From Glossina fuscipes (Eukaryota > Arthropoda > Insecta > Diptera > Glossinidae), in contig NW_023998416.1 of assembly GCF_014805625.2 (NCBI RefSeq), forward strand, positions 33,458,375 to 33,522,374: a DNA stretch of 64,000 nt, read 5' to 3'. The notes under the pieces were generated by a model. It did not search any database. It was not told where the DNA came from and saw only the letters and a program-made list of their open reading frames with translations. Positions 1-12,339 of the stretch are shown here, piece after piece. The position numbers were made by a program, and so were the translations under genes. Within the stretch, counting starts at the first letter, position 1. Each line of letters opens with the position of its first letter.

Positions 1-429
1 AGGTGACGGAAAACCGATTCAACTGCCTCGACTTACAATCTGCGATGGTTCTTACATGAGTCAACATTTTGCAGAACATTACCTTGTAATATTTATAAAA
101 CGTTAAAGACAAGTTTTTAGTTACGGCAATCGTTATGCAAAGCACACTGCATCCTATTTAGAGTAATGTTTTAGACCTGCAACAGAGAGGCGAACGAAAA
201 ATTTATTCAATGCATTCAAATTTGATTCCAATATTTTTGCATTCTTCCGCTGTGGCGACCGCAAAAATAATAAAAGAAAAAATATTGTGGCGGATGTATC
301 GCACGCAAATAATAATGAAACATGGGCTTAAATAGAAATTAATTAAAGAATATTTAAAAAGTGTAAAATAAAACAAAGGAAAGATAATGAGATGCAGCCC
401 ACCATTAAGTGCCCCACGCCGCGGTACAG
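1..429. other. non-coding, nothing recognised
   Basis: AT-rich sequence without a coding-like frame, RNA gene or repeat that I can place. Confidence 0.5.
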
Positions 430-640
430 TTGTTCATATGCAGTCTTTTCAAAATAATGCGGTATATGGGATGTGGTTGCAAAAGTGGTCGGACACGAAC
501 AATATGCAACGACGATCGCCCTTGGGCCGAAAGATGGCGATGTACCAAGTTTCATCCAAATGTCTCGAAAATTACAACCTAAAGGAAAACAAAACGGGCA
601 GATGGACAGACAAGTTTAAATTAATTTAGACGAGTGTATT
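430..640 (-). repeat. family A repeat, internal fragment
   Basis: Read on the minus strand this gives the family A order: a 'gtccatctgcccg' tract, a loosely conserved stretch, 'tggtacatcgcc' and then 'ggcccaagg'. The open frames here on both strands arise from the repeat and are not considered genes. Family A is described at its full copy (60976-61948). Confidence 0.6.
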
Positions 641-2039
641 GCAAAACATTCCAGATGTTCCACTCATCCCCACAAAGTTAGCATCCCCTTGTATCATAAG
701 TAGTGTGGTGGGGTATAAAAACTTTATCCTAAACAAGTCTCTAACTCTCTTAAGGTTTAGAAGAAGGCGAATGGAATGGGGAATCATCCTCATATATTCG
801 TGTAAATATATATATTTATTAGTGGTTCTCATAAAACTGGTTATATAAAAAATAAATAAAATTTCGTAGGCCAATGAAATTATGAGTTGTATACAAATGG
901 ACATTTACTAACGAACCTAATCGGTAACTTCATGGGATTAAGACAAAGAATTTCGTGTTCTCGTTCAACTTTTTCTATACGGCACAGTAAATCATTTGTT
1001 GTTCACTTGCTGAAGATTTCAAAAAATGTATTTAAGTCAATTTGCTATTAAGCGTTGGCGTAGCTTCTTTTGTGTTTCTTGGGATTATGTTGGAATTAGC
1101 CCTGGTGGTGGGGCATCTTGCATATTGCATGCAAGTTATTTCACTTCACTGAAAGAAATTTTGTGTCAAGAGCTTCGCGAAAACCAAACTAAAATTAATA
1201 TCGCGCTATGTAAACACGTTGCAAGGCAAAATTTCATTCTATCACCGAGTAAGTGAGCTGTGATTAATTCTGGCCTGATGAATACTGAAATGACGATGGT
1301 AACATTTTGAAAATATGCCTAGTGTGCAAGCAGGGGATGTGTCGATGGCTGTATTGTGTTGTCTGTTTGTACCACCGCACGTTCAAATACGTGAATTAAC
1401 AATAAACCCGGTTCACCTCCTGCTTTAATCCTCTTTCATACTAAACGAAAAGCGAGTGTTTTGTGAATTGTACCCACTATCGGAGGCTGAAATAGTACTA
1501 GTTGCATGTCATAACTGTTACGGTAGGGACATATTAAACACTTGAGATAGACGCTCACATGATCATACTAAGTGGAATAGAATTATTCTTTAGATCGATT
1601 TAAAAAAGTTTGTCCCTCTGCTTGTCTGATGTCTGCTCAAGGTTTATGTGATCTATATGTAGATGAAATATATTTGGGAAATTTGGTACATCGATACTCC
1701 CTGATAGCCACTGTTTCCATTGGACTTCCAGCATTAAGTTATCATACTAAGATCCTTACAGTTGAGTAAGGCCGACCAATCGATACTCTGCATCACCACG
1801 CCTAATACAATTGTTCGCTCGTTTAATACACCAAAATAATACACCAAAAAGTACACATTACTACCAGTTGTATGCAAAGGCATACTTGTTATGAAAGTCC
1901 GCATATTTGATGAAGCTCAAAACACCACACGACGTGATCAAAATTTAGCGAAACTTAATTTACTTCTTAAAAACTGTATAATTTTTTATTTCCAGTCATA
2001 AGAAATTAGAAATTAGGTTTTCTGTAAGAGCTTTCTCTC
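641..2039. other. non-coding stretch with a family A trace
   Basis: No gene recognised. An open frame of 76 codons (1026-1256, +) runs into a perfect donor-like GTAAGT at 1249, but its protein resembles nothing I know and no acceptor or partner exon supports it. Around 1590-1720 a short plus-strand family A trace is visible ('atcgattta', then 'gtccctctgcttgtctg', then 'gaaatttggtacat'). Confidence 0.4.
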
Positions 2040-2670
2040 CTTATATATGTTCCGGCCTAATAAATAGGCCTATGTGATCCAAATTCGATACTGTTCATTT
2101 TTTACGCAATTGCTACTATGAGCCAATCTTCATGACGAAACATTAGAAATGAAACTTTTTCGGAGGTTCTTACTATTCGTGAGAAATCTCATTTGAAGTG
2201 TAGTCCAAGGACTAGACCCAAGTAGTTCAAATTTTATGAGAACACTTATACCGGCATTTACATAGTCTGAATTCGGTAAGATCTGACCATATATACCATT
2301 CAGGTTTCGTAGGCTAGTTTCTATGAGTGCTGGTTAAAACAATTACCGCAGCCGGTCGAAACTTTCCAAACCAATTTAGAATGCCGAAATACAGTTACTC
2401 AACGACTTTTGTCGAGAAATTTCAAAGAATTGCAATTTATTTTCAGTTATGGTTGGAAAAGTAACTGGTAAGAATCATTTCGGTCCTTGGATCAAGCCGC
2501 GTTAGTGTACAAAGTTTCAACAAAATGCCTAAAAAGTTGTGTTCAATCTGTAGCTTGACAAGCTTAGATCGGTTCAGAATAATATTCTGCAAATAATTAA
2601 TAAAATGTCGGTCCTTACACCTTACAAACCACTATACCACATTCTACAAGTGGTGTAGGGTGTAGACGTT
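2040..2670 (-). repeat. family A repeat, long decayed copy
   Basis: The right end carries 'tacaagtggtgtagggtgta', the reverse complement of the family A left end. Leftward follow 'tcggttcagaat' (2570s), 'tgtacaaagtttcaacaaaa' and the distal 'ggcctatgtgatccaaattc' near 2070, all in minus order. The outer inverted-repeat tip is not recognisable at either side. Confidence 0.65.
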
Positions 2671-3907
2671 TTTTGTTTTAGTTTTTGCATATTCATTAAA
2701 TCTTCAAGATGTATAAATTTTTATCTCTCTCTTTCTCTCTTTTTATGGAGGTGCTGTTCCTTCAATGTTGCTAAACATTTTTAATACGCTTATGGTATAA
2801 TTTACTTGTGAAATGTTTGTTTGTTAGTTTCTTGTAAAACCCACATGTTTCCGATGTGAGGAAGCATGTTTGTTCGTTCAAAAATAAACAAAACGGTCAA
2901 CAGCTGATTTTTGTTTTGATTCCATCAAACACAATATATCTATATTTGAACGTATGCATATATAGATAGATAGTTTCTGGCGGACGTAAATTCTTCTATT
3001 GCAGATGCAGATTGATTGATGCAGCAACATGCTGCGAACGATTGCGCATGAAAAGGTAACTGCATGTATACAATGCATGCATATGTTTGCAGCTTAATAT
3101 CATTGCACACTGAAAGATACTAACGTCGCTCTTGGATGGAGGAATATTGCGAGTTTTTTATTTTCAAATCAGTCGTAATCTCGGTGTCCAACTGTTCAAC
3201 TGTTCAACTGTGTGGTTACGTATTTACGGATGTTTGATTCATATTTCATGCCAAGCAAATTAGAATTTCGTCTTAGAAAAAGCGGTAGACTATAAAATAA
3301 TCCATGATCTTAAGGTGCTTTGGACTAATTCAAAGAGATGATCTAAGTTAATTTGTACGATTGCAGTGATATAAATGGCTAAAAACTAATATTAATACCA
3401 ATACTTTATTTACAATGATTACACATTTACAGTTAGTAATTGATCGGTCAAGGAGGTACGCTTTTCTCAATCGTAGTATTATCTGTCATTTTTTTAAGCA
3501 AATTACAATTTGTTGTCATATTTTCTCTTAGATTCGAGCTAACGGTCTATCCCACGCCATGTTACGTTACGCTACGTTTAAAGGGCTCTCGAACTCTGCT
3601 AATGTGTGCGATATATGTCTAATAGAAAATAAAATTGATATCATCCAATACTATATGGGTTTCCACTAAACTTTCTGTGGAGAATATCTCTGCGATTTCA
3701 ACGTTATTCGGTTTTAATTGTTAATGTGTTGCCTTAAAAAATCGACTCTTTCGAATTTTTAAAAATGCGAAATTCTCTTCAGAAGATTTGCTCTTCTACG
3801 ATTAAAAGTAAAAAAAAGGAACGACAACTAGCATTCCCTTAAGTGTATAACGCAAGCATCATTATCATGACAAGTGGTTGTTAACGATAGCTGTGGAAAC
3901 AATTTAA
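2671..3907. other. non-coding, nothing recognised
   Basis: Contains a CT-rich run near 2728-2742 and a three-unit 'ctgttcaa' tandem near 3190-3210. No coding-like frame is evident. Confidence 0.45.
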
Positions 3908-5044
3908 AAAAAGGAGGCAAAACCCCAAAATGCAGTTATTCAAAATGTAACATTTACTTCGCTCTTTTGGATACACTTTATAAGATCTACTGCGATTAGC
4001 TCAAGTCAAAGAAATGAAAACGAGGATGAAAACTTTAATTACGATCCTTACGATGTTAAGTCTAATAATTATGAGCAAAGCTATAATTATGAGAAAGGAA
4101 GAAATTTGAAAAGGCCTAGTGATAATTACAGTATGAAAAACGAAGATGTCCACTATAGAGCCCACTCGCTTCAAGGTATGACGAATAGCAAAGTAGAAGC
4201 CTTGCTGTGCGACATCGTGCGAAGTATAATCAGCAAGTCGAGGAGGGTATTAGCGAGCTTATACTTTGCAAAGAAAACGCAATAACGTCAGCGTCCACTA
4301 ACCTTAGTAGTAGTAATAGATCGTGGAGTTATTACGAAATACAGCCTGCCATAGAAGAATTGGCCACAACAAATTATAATAAGTACCCCGAAAAACGTAT
4401 TACACAACGAAGGATCTGTTGCATCATCTCTTAGTCCGTCAAGGAAATAATTTTAAGCCAGAACAGCAGTTCAAACTTTTGGAGCATGCTTACAAAGTAA
4501 AAACAAATTTGAAAATATAATAAAAACAATTTTAGCAATAGGCAAATATATGGAAACTATTCAACTTATCGCAAGTGATTGCTGTATAAGTAAGGCAAGC
4601 ATGAGTTGCGGGAAAGGCATTCACGTGGCCCTAACAGCTATGGAATAAGTTCATTGGGAGAGAAAAAATTTATAAACGTAATTGACAATGTAAGTAAGAA
4701 AAACATTTTCATATTTATATCTATCTGCTACTTGAAGTTCTCTTTCGAGTTTCAACGGGAGACAAAAAAGAAACTGTTGGAAGCAGCATCGAAGGTTGCA
4801 ATTGCTTTGCACAAAAAAACAGATTTTTTGGCTTCTTTCTATCAATGTTTGCGATTCACAAGCAACAACTTTTTTAGAATTATTTAGAAGTTCGTCTAGC
4901 CGCGATGCGAAGGCTCACACAGTTATATTTTATGATTTCAAGTCAGGCGAGAAGGGAAGCTACTCGATACAGCCCCGCTCCCACCCCCTCCTCATGGCCG
5001 AAGTGAATATAAGGGCGATTCATAAATCCTTTCCTTTTTATTAA
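3908..5044 (+). pseudogene. unrecognised decayed gene in successive frames, with one short intron
   Basis: Open, hydrophilic, protein-like blocks follow each other on the plus strand with frame changes: 3908-4285 (Asn/Asp/Tyr-rich, includes YDPYDVKSNNYEQSYNYEKG), 4189-4434 (QQVEEGISELILCKEN, IQPAIEELATTNYNKYPEKR), about 4404-4520 (NNFKPEQQFKLLEHAYK), 4511-4648 (GKYMETIQLIASDCCISKAS), 4606-4887 and 4796-5044 (ending RAIHKSFPFY). The blocks are rich in Glu, Gln, Asp and Asn, unlike chance frames in AT-rich DNA. Between 4689 and 4750 is an excellent GTAAGT...AG intron in phase 0. I do not recognise the protein. Possible identities are an old transposon gene, a host paralogue or an integrated viral gene. 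Alternatively the first block could be a live exon: AG|C at 3999/4000 and AAG|GTATGA at 4175/4176 would give an exon ending in phase 1, which fits the exon at 53507. Overall it looks inactivated by at least four frame changes. Confidence 0.45.
4690..4749 (+). other. 60-nt phase-0 intron within the decayed gene
   Basis: Starts GTAAGTAAG directly after an Asn codon and ends CTCTTTCGAG before a Phe codon. It is T-rich and close to the usual short-intron size of flies. The flanking reading frame is the same on both sides (NVIDN before, FQRETKKKLLEAASK after). An intron argues against an RNA-copied retropseudogene. Confidence 0.5.
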
Positions 5045-5954
5045 TCCTTCCTATTGTCCTTGTTTTTACATGCCACACAATGTCCACTCTACGTCGATGG
5101 AGGTGCTGATGTAAGTAATACGAAGTCAATACATAGTGACATAGGAGCGCGATGGCTCAAAAAGTTCCACAAGTCACTTGACACTGTTTTGTGTCTTTGT
5201 GACGTAAAAGTACCTAATGTAACCATCGTTTGAATTGTGGAGATATACAGGAAAAGCGAACTTGTTTAATTTATGTCCGTATAAGGACCGTGTTATCAGA
5301 GAATTGCTGACCATTTTTTACCTTAATATAGAAGCGTTTTTTATCTGCAGATTTTCAGGTTGATTGACAAATGTTTTCGTTTTAATCACTTTGTCTCTTT
5401 TTTTTTTCGAAAATCTTGTTACAATTTCGAAAGTTGTAATTATTTGTTACAACTCTTCCTATATCGTTAGCTTTCCGATTGATTATATTTGTTGCAAATT
5501 GCTTTACAGTTTAACTCTTGATGCGTTAGTCGTATAGTGGTATACGTCTGTATGTATAAAAGTATTAAGCAACGTTATGTCATACAAGTGAATGATTTGT
5601 ACAACACAATTCAAAATTATACCTAGTTCATGTAATTGATGGGTGTACCCACTGACTGACAACTGCTTATCAAACTTAATAATGGCATATATGCTGATAT
5701 TTCTTTTATCATAACTTAATTACGGTGCTACGTTGATTTGAATTTTCATGTCATTTAAAAATAGCTTATGATTGTTGTGGACACTTAATCATAAGTCACA
5801 TATTTAAGCTGATTTACTTATTATTATAGGTTTTGGTGATTGCAATGAAAACTTATTTTTCACGGAGATTGAGAAACGTATGCTCCGTGAAACCATGATG
5901 GGATCTTCTTTATTTGTTTACTGAGCATAAAATAAAAGTAACACATTTATTTAA
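5045..5954. other. non-coding, nothing recognised
   Basis: T-rich sequence with a T run near 5396-5408. No convincing frame or known repeat. Confidence 0.45.
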
Positions 5955-6185
5955 ACATAAGAATAAGAGTTGAATTAAGGCAGGTATAAAAATTATATTC
6001 GGTCGAGACCGAAACGTTCTACACCCATCACCTTTGGGGATTGAAAAAAAAAAAAATTGAAAAATCCAAACTTCTGTACTATAACATAGGGTGGACGTGG
6101 CTAAGTTTATCAATTTTTGTAGAATATATGCGGACATTGTTATCTTATGCCTATAATAATTTATCCTACGCATAAGATGCTACAG
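5955..6185 (-). repeat. family B repeat, 3'-end fragment
   Basis: Shows the family B 3' end in reverse: 'attatattcggtcgagacc', then 'acacccatcacc', then 'agggtggacgtggctaag'. The same order occurs at 42545 and 44506. Confidence 0.6.
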
Positions 6186-6489
6186 TATTTCTGCCAAATT
6201 TGAGAACGATAGGTTCACTTTTGCGGCCAGGAGATTGCTTGCAACACACGCACGTATAGACCGATGCATTTCAATCGATTTAGAATTTGAATATAAATGT
6301 AAGACCAGACTAACATTGCTACAGAATTAAGATAGTGTGAAGAGTGAAGAGGCAAGCAAATCTAGTGCACACAAGCCCTTCTTTCTCATTCTTGGTAGTA
6401 AATAATAGCATTACAACCCTTTTTATGAAAACTCCGATCGCTAAGCCTTGCAAATGGGGAATGTGCTCCTTTTCTCACTATTCATGACA

Positions 6490-7060
6490 AACGTTCTAAG
6501 GAGAAGTTTTGAGTAGAGCTTTACGTCAAATTACTATCGTGAACTAATTTTCATCATAAAACATTAACAATTACGCCGTTTTGGAATACGAGTGTTTACC
6601 TTTCCCGAGAATCTTCACATGCGCTGGTATCCAAAAAAAATAGTCCGACGTGGTCCAAATTCGGGAAGGTTGATTTCTTTGTCAATTTACTATTATGAAC
6701 CAATTTTCACCATGAAATATGGAAAATAGATTCTTTTTACATATAAAGTTATGAGTAAAGTTTTGACATATAACGAGCGTGATCGAAAAAGTAGTCCGAT
6801 TCGAATTATTTTCAATAGCGTTTGCTCTTCGTTCAAAAAGCATCAGTGTACCGAATTTCATTCAAATATCTCCAAAATAAGTGACCCCTACGTTGAAGAC
6901 AAATTACCTGGACAGACAGCCAAAAAGGCATTCTTAAACCCGTTCAGAATTTCGAAATAAATCGCTACAATAAAAGTTGGATCTATCTTAACCGTTTCCG
7001 AATGTTACATATGTCCCCTCGAACTTAATATACTCTGTACAAGAAATGGTGCAAGGCATA
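6490..7060 (-). repeat. family A repeat, long decayed copy
   Basis: In minus order it has 'ctggacagacag' near 6910, 'gtaccgaatttcattcaaat', 'ttttcaatagcgttt', a 'cgtggtccaaattcg' near 6650 and a repeated 'actattatgaacc' pair. The outer end near 7030 reads 'atactctgtacaag', the decayed 'tacaagtggtgtag' end. Confidence 0.65.
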
Positions 7061-7237
7061 AGAAGCGACGTACTTGTTTCCTTCGAAGCTGAGAAACCCA
7101 AAATTCCAAAAATTTTAATGGCTTTTGCAGCAGATCAGACATACATATATTACATTTACACCAATAACTCTAATGTTTCCCATTTTATTATTACTGTATA
7201 CTTAAATATTGCATTAGTTATTGGTGTTAGAACAACT

Positions 7238-8130
7238 CCTCTTTTATACCCATCACCAAAGAATGGTGGGTATATCCAATTGGTCAAAACGTTTGCAACA
7301 TGCGGAAGAAAGCTTCAGGAATGCCACAAAGTGTACGTACTCTTGATCAGCGATTTAAGCATGTCCCGCTGTCCGCCTATCTGTCTGTCCGTCTGTATAA
7401 TGTCGGTTGGAAACATTCTTCTGACTACAAAAATGAAGCTATCGATTTAAATTTTGGCGGAGACATTGGAAGCTCTTGCACGTAAGTTGATCTTGAAGAT
7501 GACCACAAGTCGGTCAAAGGCCACGCCTACAGCGCTACGTAAACCGCAGAAATATGAAAACTATAGGAGAAAATTGTACAAAAGTTTTAATGCACGCTCT
7601 ATGGGCTATGATGTAATACCTGTACAAAATTGGAAGAAATCAATCACGCCTACCCTATATTATAGTTTATCAAGATTTTTTTTTTTCAATGTCTTTATAA
7701 GGCAAGGAAAGACACTTCAAAAATCCTATAAATTATATAAAGTCTTGGCCAGTTTCAAATTTGGAATACACCTAAACATGTCTGCTCGTCTGTTCGTCTG
7801 TTCGTCTGTCCGTCTGTCCGTCTGTCTGCTGTACAGCTGTGTATTATGTGGGGTACACATTCTCCCGTTAGCGGAAACGAAGGTGTTGGCTACAAATTTG
7901 CCAAAGAATTTGGGAGTGACTTGAATTTTTCAACGGACTCGCTTACAAAAACACGCGACAAAAACTTTTATTTGGAAAATAGAAACAATTAGGCGCGTGC
8001 TCTCTATAGTGTGGAGCATAAAAATTTATTTATTTTACTTTTTTGTGTTGTTTTTAGGATAGCGGTAATGGGTATATAAAAGATTCGGTCACGACTCAAC
8101 ATAATTTACTTATATTGTTTTGTGTTTTTA
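7238..8130 (+). repeat. family B repeat, near-full copy of about 0.9 kb
   Basis: This is one of the longest family B copies. The 5' end is a hairpin at 7245-7274 ('tatacccatcacc' / 'ggtgggtata'). Then come 'gtttgcaacatgcgg', 'gtacgtactcttgatcag', 'aagcatgtcccgctgtccg' and 'ggagacattggaagctcttg'. A second part (7745-7935) has 'cctaaacatgtctgctcgtc', and the 3' end is 'gggtatataaaagattcggt' near 8072. The second part matches 42700-42905 reversed almost element by element. The frames of 134 and 156 codons here are repeat-derived. It may be two nested copies. Confidence 0.7.
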
Positions 8131-11100
8131 AAACACACAACATACCAAACGCAACATACACAAACGTGTCGCATAAGATAAGCAAGAGTTGCAAGATAAA
8201 CAGAAACATAGAATATCTTGTTAAAGAATTTTTCATTCTTGAGGGTTTTGAACACACGCAACATTTGTATAAAGATGAAGAGAAAAAGGATAGAGAAGTG
8301 GGTCATCATGTCAAGGTGTTTCGGATCGCTGTCACTTCTAGGCACAAACAAAAGAAAGAGTTGCTATGTAAGAAAAGGAAAAGCAAGCAACGGAAGAAAA
8401 AACGCGGGAGAAAACTGAAAAGGGAAAAATTACTTCTGGTTATTGGTGGTATGTAGTAGGAATTGTAGGAATTCGTCCGCTTGTAATAGGCTCGACACTT
8501 TTACAGCCATGAGTGCTTGTAGGTATGAATTCATTAAATGTGTGGTATTAAATATCAGAGGTAAATATTGGACGAAGTACATTTGATACGAGTCAGCTAA
8601 TATTTTCATTTGTTCATACACGAACGATTAAGGTTATCGATGTTTTTGTTTTCTATTACTTTTGTTTTGATTTTAGTTGAATAGTGTAATAAATCTGCCA
8701 TGTGAAATAGGTTGTAAAACAGTTCATAGAATGTTCGCTTAATGCTTGTTTTCGCATAATTAGGACAGCGTTAGTTTGTTATGAAAGCTGTGTACATTTA
8801 ATTTAATTCGTTGGATCGCCGGGTTAGACACTTTCAACCCATATTTCGCATAAGAACTTGTTTTTGATTTTATATGAATCTGCGACGAATATATTATTGT
8901 CAACCACTCTCCGTCAGCTTGAACTCTTCTCATCATATTTTCTTTATTCTCCATTTCAAACGTCAATTTTTTTAAGAAAAAGAGAAAAGCGATCTAAAAT
9001 ATACTTGGACACGTCATTCCTTGTACATGGGGTCCTGTCACTCCCCATTTTCTTCCTTCACAAAGAATAAATTTTCGCAAACTCAGTTTTGGTTTCATAT
9101 TTGACCATCGCTTGTGGTGTCGTTTAGAATTGAAACGCATCGCTTCAGGACTTTCTAAAAAGGTTTCGCATTAAATCGGAATCTTCTCTTTCTAATTTCA
9201 AGTTCAAGTTTGTGATGCGTTTTGTTTTATATCTAAATTATTTACCAAAATATTGCAAGCTGTTCGAAAGCAGTTGACCAAACCCCCTTAGGATCGCAAC
9301 TCAGGCTGTCGTTGTACAAGAGATATTTTATTAAGCGTAGGTGTCAAAGTGCGGACCTAATGCACTAAGATCACAGAAATATCAATTCAACAATGACTGT
9401 GAAGTCGATTTAGATGAAATATGTTCGCAAAGAAAATCTGCGAGAAAAGGGATTGAAATTGCGAAAGTGTAAGTAAATGCGAACAGAAAAATTCCAAAGT
9501 GTTCTTAATTTCTTAACCGCTTGGACTATTCCGCTCTAACTATTACCAAAAAAACAAAAAGTCACAACTGATAAGCAGCGAGTATTCAAGGTTCGCTTCA
9601 AACTTACTGTACTTGTACTTAATGCACTTAGCTAAAAGCTTCTTATAATTTGGAAAATTTATATGATTTGCGGCTTAAAGTTTATATTCTTTTGATTTTC
9701 GCTCAGTCAATGAATTACGTCAATGTGTCACTCAATTGCTGGCTGGGCTTGCTTCGTTAAAGACAACATTTTATGAATGTTGAATATTAAATTTCATTAC
9801 TGATGTTAAAGATTATATTTATTTTTAATATTTTTTGGGTTTGCCTTGGAAGCACTTTATCATATTTTACGCCTATTGGAGATAAACTTGTGAATTTTCC
9901 ATTACAGGCATGAATTCATTTAAAATTGTTTTTTTTTTTTTTTTTAAGTTTAAAATCATTGTTTATGGGGCCTTTAGGTGTAATACTAATTTATGATTAT
10001 TTAGGCGTTTTTTTTTTGTTTTGAAATTTAAAACTTTAAGCATAAATATATGTAAAATATAAATTTAATATGATTTCCATGCAAGTACATAATTTTAAAG
10101 TTTTCGGTCATATGCTAAGCTAATAAAATTGTTAAAATATTTGTGAATGTGCAGAAGAATTGTCCAAAGAATTTTTTTGGAAGACAGTTTTCCAGATAAA
10201 AGCAGAGTAAAGCAGAGAGGAGTTTCAATTAAATTTTGAACTTTCCTGCGAGGGATACACATAAACTTATCTGTATATATATATATATATATATATTTAC
10301 TTATATACATATATATACATATCTTGAATATTTCAAATGTATGTGAATAAAATTGAATGAATAGATATGAATATGGTTGTTCGAGGGCTACGAACTATGC
10401 ATCATTTTTGCATACAAAAAAGCCTTGTGCAGCAATAAAACGTGTCTGAATGTTATATCATGTGCTCTCTTCGTAATATAAAAATACATAAAATGCGTGA
10501 CTGTTTTATCGTTCAAATCCCACATAAAAACCATTTAAACGATATGTTGCGGAAATTGTTATTAGGAAGGCATGCAACAAGCGAGCGATTCAATCGCACA
10601 TATAAAGGATATCTACATATGACTACATATATGACTAGTAAGTAAATGGGTTTAGAGTAGAAAACGTGTTGTACAGTTAAATGATCAGCAAATTTGACAT
10701 TTTGATTGAGTTCACGTATAACGAAACATTTACCAGCGTCAGTGTAAAGAAGTGCGAATGTGCATTTAAACGCGAGCAAACATGCACATAAAAGAAAATG
10801 TGTTATGAATTTTTATTAGAACTATGCCAATATCAATTAAAGCGTGAAACGAGTCTAAGCAACGAGTAACCTTTTCATGACAATGAACTATAAATTAATA
10901 AGAAAAACAAAAGGGATAGATACATAGATGGATAGATATGTTAAAGTAGTGAGCAAAAGTTTTCTATTCGAGAGCGTGCCGTGTTCTCTCTATTTCGTCT
11001 TTGGAAGCAAGTCATAAATTACTAGGTTTACTGAAAGACTGTTTTTATATGTTATTGCAGCGAACTCATGGGATTTTTACAATGTGATACACGTCCTTTG

Positions 11101-11254
11101 TATGCGTTGCAGAGTAAAGGCCTTTTTCCGCGAATTGTTATTATAATCTTTATAACCTGCTCCACATGTGGTTCAGTTTGTACGGATGCATGCAACATTA
11201 AGAACGACTTAACATAAACCCATCTTTTATAATACCGATCGAATCAGAAAATGA
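8131..11254. other. non-coding stretch
   Basis: No gene recognised. A lysine-rich frame of 113 codons (8115-8456, +) begins in the tail of the family B copy. Its composition follows a purine-rich tract, so I do not call it. T runs occur at 9930-9947 and near 10010. The remainder is AT-rich with no known repeat. Confidence 0.4.
10273..10296. repeat. (TA)n microsatellite
   Basis: About 11 uninterrupted TA units, followed by imperfect 'atatacat' repeats to about 10325. Confidence 0.9.
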
Positions 11255-11415
11255 TGCTAATTGTCTGTCCGTCTGTCTATCAGATCGCAAATTTTTGAGA
11301 TATTTTCATCAAATTTGGCACATTGATGTGTTTTCACCCAACAGCGAAAACTAATGTGGATGGTTCGGGTTGGACCACTTTTCCGACCACTCAACATATA
11401 ACGCCTTAGTTTGAT
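11255..11415 (+). repeat. family A repeat, central fragment
   Basis: Carries 'ctgtccgtctgtctatcag', 'tttttgagatattttcatca', 'aatttggcacattgatgtg' and 'ttggaccacttttccgacc' in plus order. This is one of the better-preserved central parts. Confidence 0.75.
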
Positions 11416-12339
11416 AAGTCGTCTTATTGTCATTTTTAGAACTTGGCAGTAAGCATAATTTTTTTTATTACATTTTACTATATTGGTAAGACTTTTCGTA
11501 AGACAAGATAAGAACATTAAAGTCTAGCAGACTCCAGAGACGAAAAATTTCCAATTGTTTTCATTTGCGTCGATAGTTCGATCGTCTTGCAAGCCAGTTA
11601 TGCCGCGAATGTAGCGGAAACTAATTTGACGGTCCGCGCGAATTGTCTTATAAGCCATTGCATTCTAAACTGCTAGACACTCTACTTTTTTCCATTCCTT
11701 TGTTATTATTTATAAAACTTGAAAATACAACAAACGGTATTTCCGCATTCTAGATCCAACGGCACCAATCACGTTTGAGAATCCTCTAAGGTGAGGGCTG
11801 TCATGAGAATTGTGTATAATTTTGTGGTGTGTAATTATTTAGGCAAAATGATGTAGGGCATCTAATGGTCGGCTTTCCGCGGCTATAGCATTGTTACTGC
11901 TTTTTTGGCTTTTGCTTATGATGTTGGCTGTAAGCGGATTGTCGTTCATGATTTTTATCTAAGCGTTAAAAGTTTCACCACACGATTGCGACAAATTACG
12001 AAGCTATCACATATATAGAGCATAAGAGTTGTGAGAGACAGCAGTTTGCCGCATCAGACAGACCCCATAACAGCACACCAGTGAAGACTGCTAATATTTG
12101 TTCGTCTGTGAAAGTCCACATCGGTTAATTTACGGCCCATTGTTATCCCAGTCTCGCTTTGGAAGAGAAATTGTGCAGCAAATCTTACGATTTAAGAGTT
12201 CCGATACGTTAGGTGTTTGCAAAAATCTTGATCAGCAACTTCTACAGGCCAAAATGATAAAGAAATGGCAAATAAAAAAACAATAAAAATGTAATAAAAA
12301 ATGATGGAAAATATTTGGATTCAAAAATTTGTTTTCTAC

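Noticed and set aside
1026..1256. 76-codon frame ending at a perfect GTAAGT, in phase with the Pvf exon
   Set aside because: No acceptor, leader or recognisable peptide. One in three random donors would match the phase.
4511..4648. Resemblance of ILAIGKYMETIQLIASDCCISKASMS to the helix-turn-helix part of Harbinger transposases
   Set aside because: Only a loose pattern; the D-G-K-H and other catalytic motifs expected downstream are absent.
7046..7924. Two of the longest frames in the window (134 and 156 codons)
   Set aside because: They lie in families A and B and include translated gtctgtccg tracts, so they are repeat artefacts.
8115..8456. 113-codon lysine-rich frame
   Set aside because: Its composition follows a purine-rich tract, it starts inside a family B end, and no domain is visible.
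10500..10530. B-box-like 'cgttcaaatcccac', considered as a tRNA
   Set aside because: No A box, acceptor stem or anticodon arm in the 70 bases upstream.
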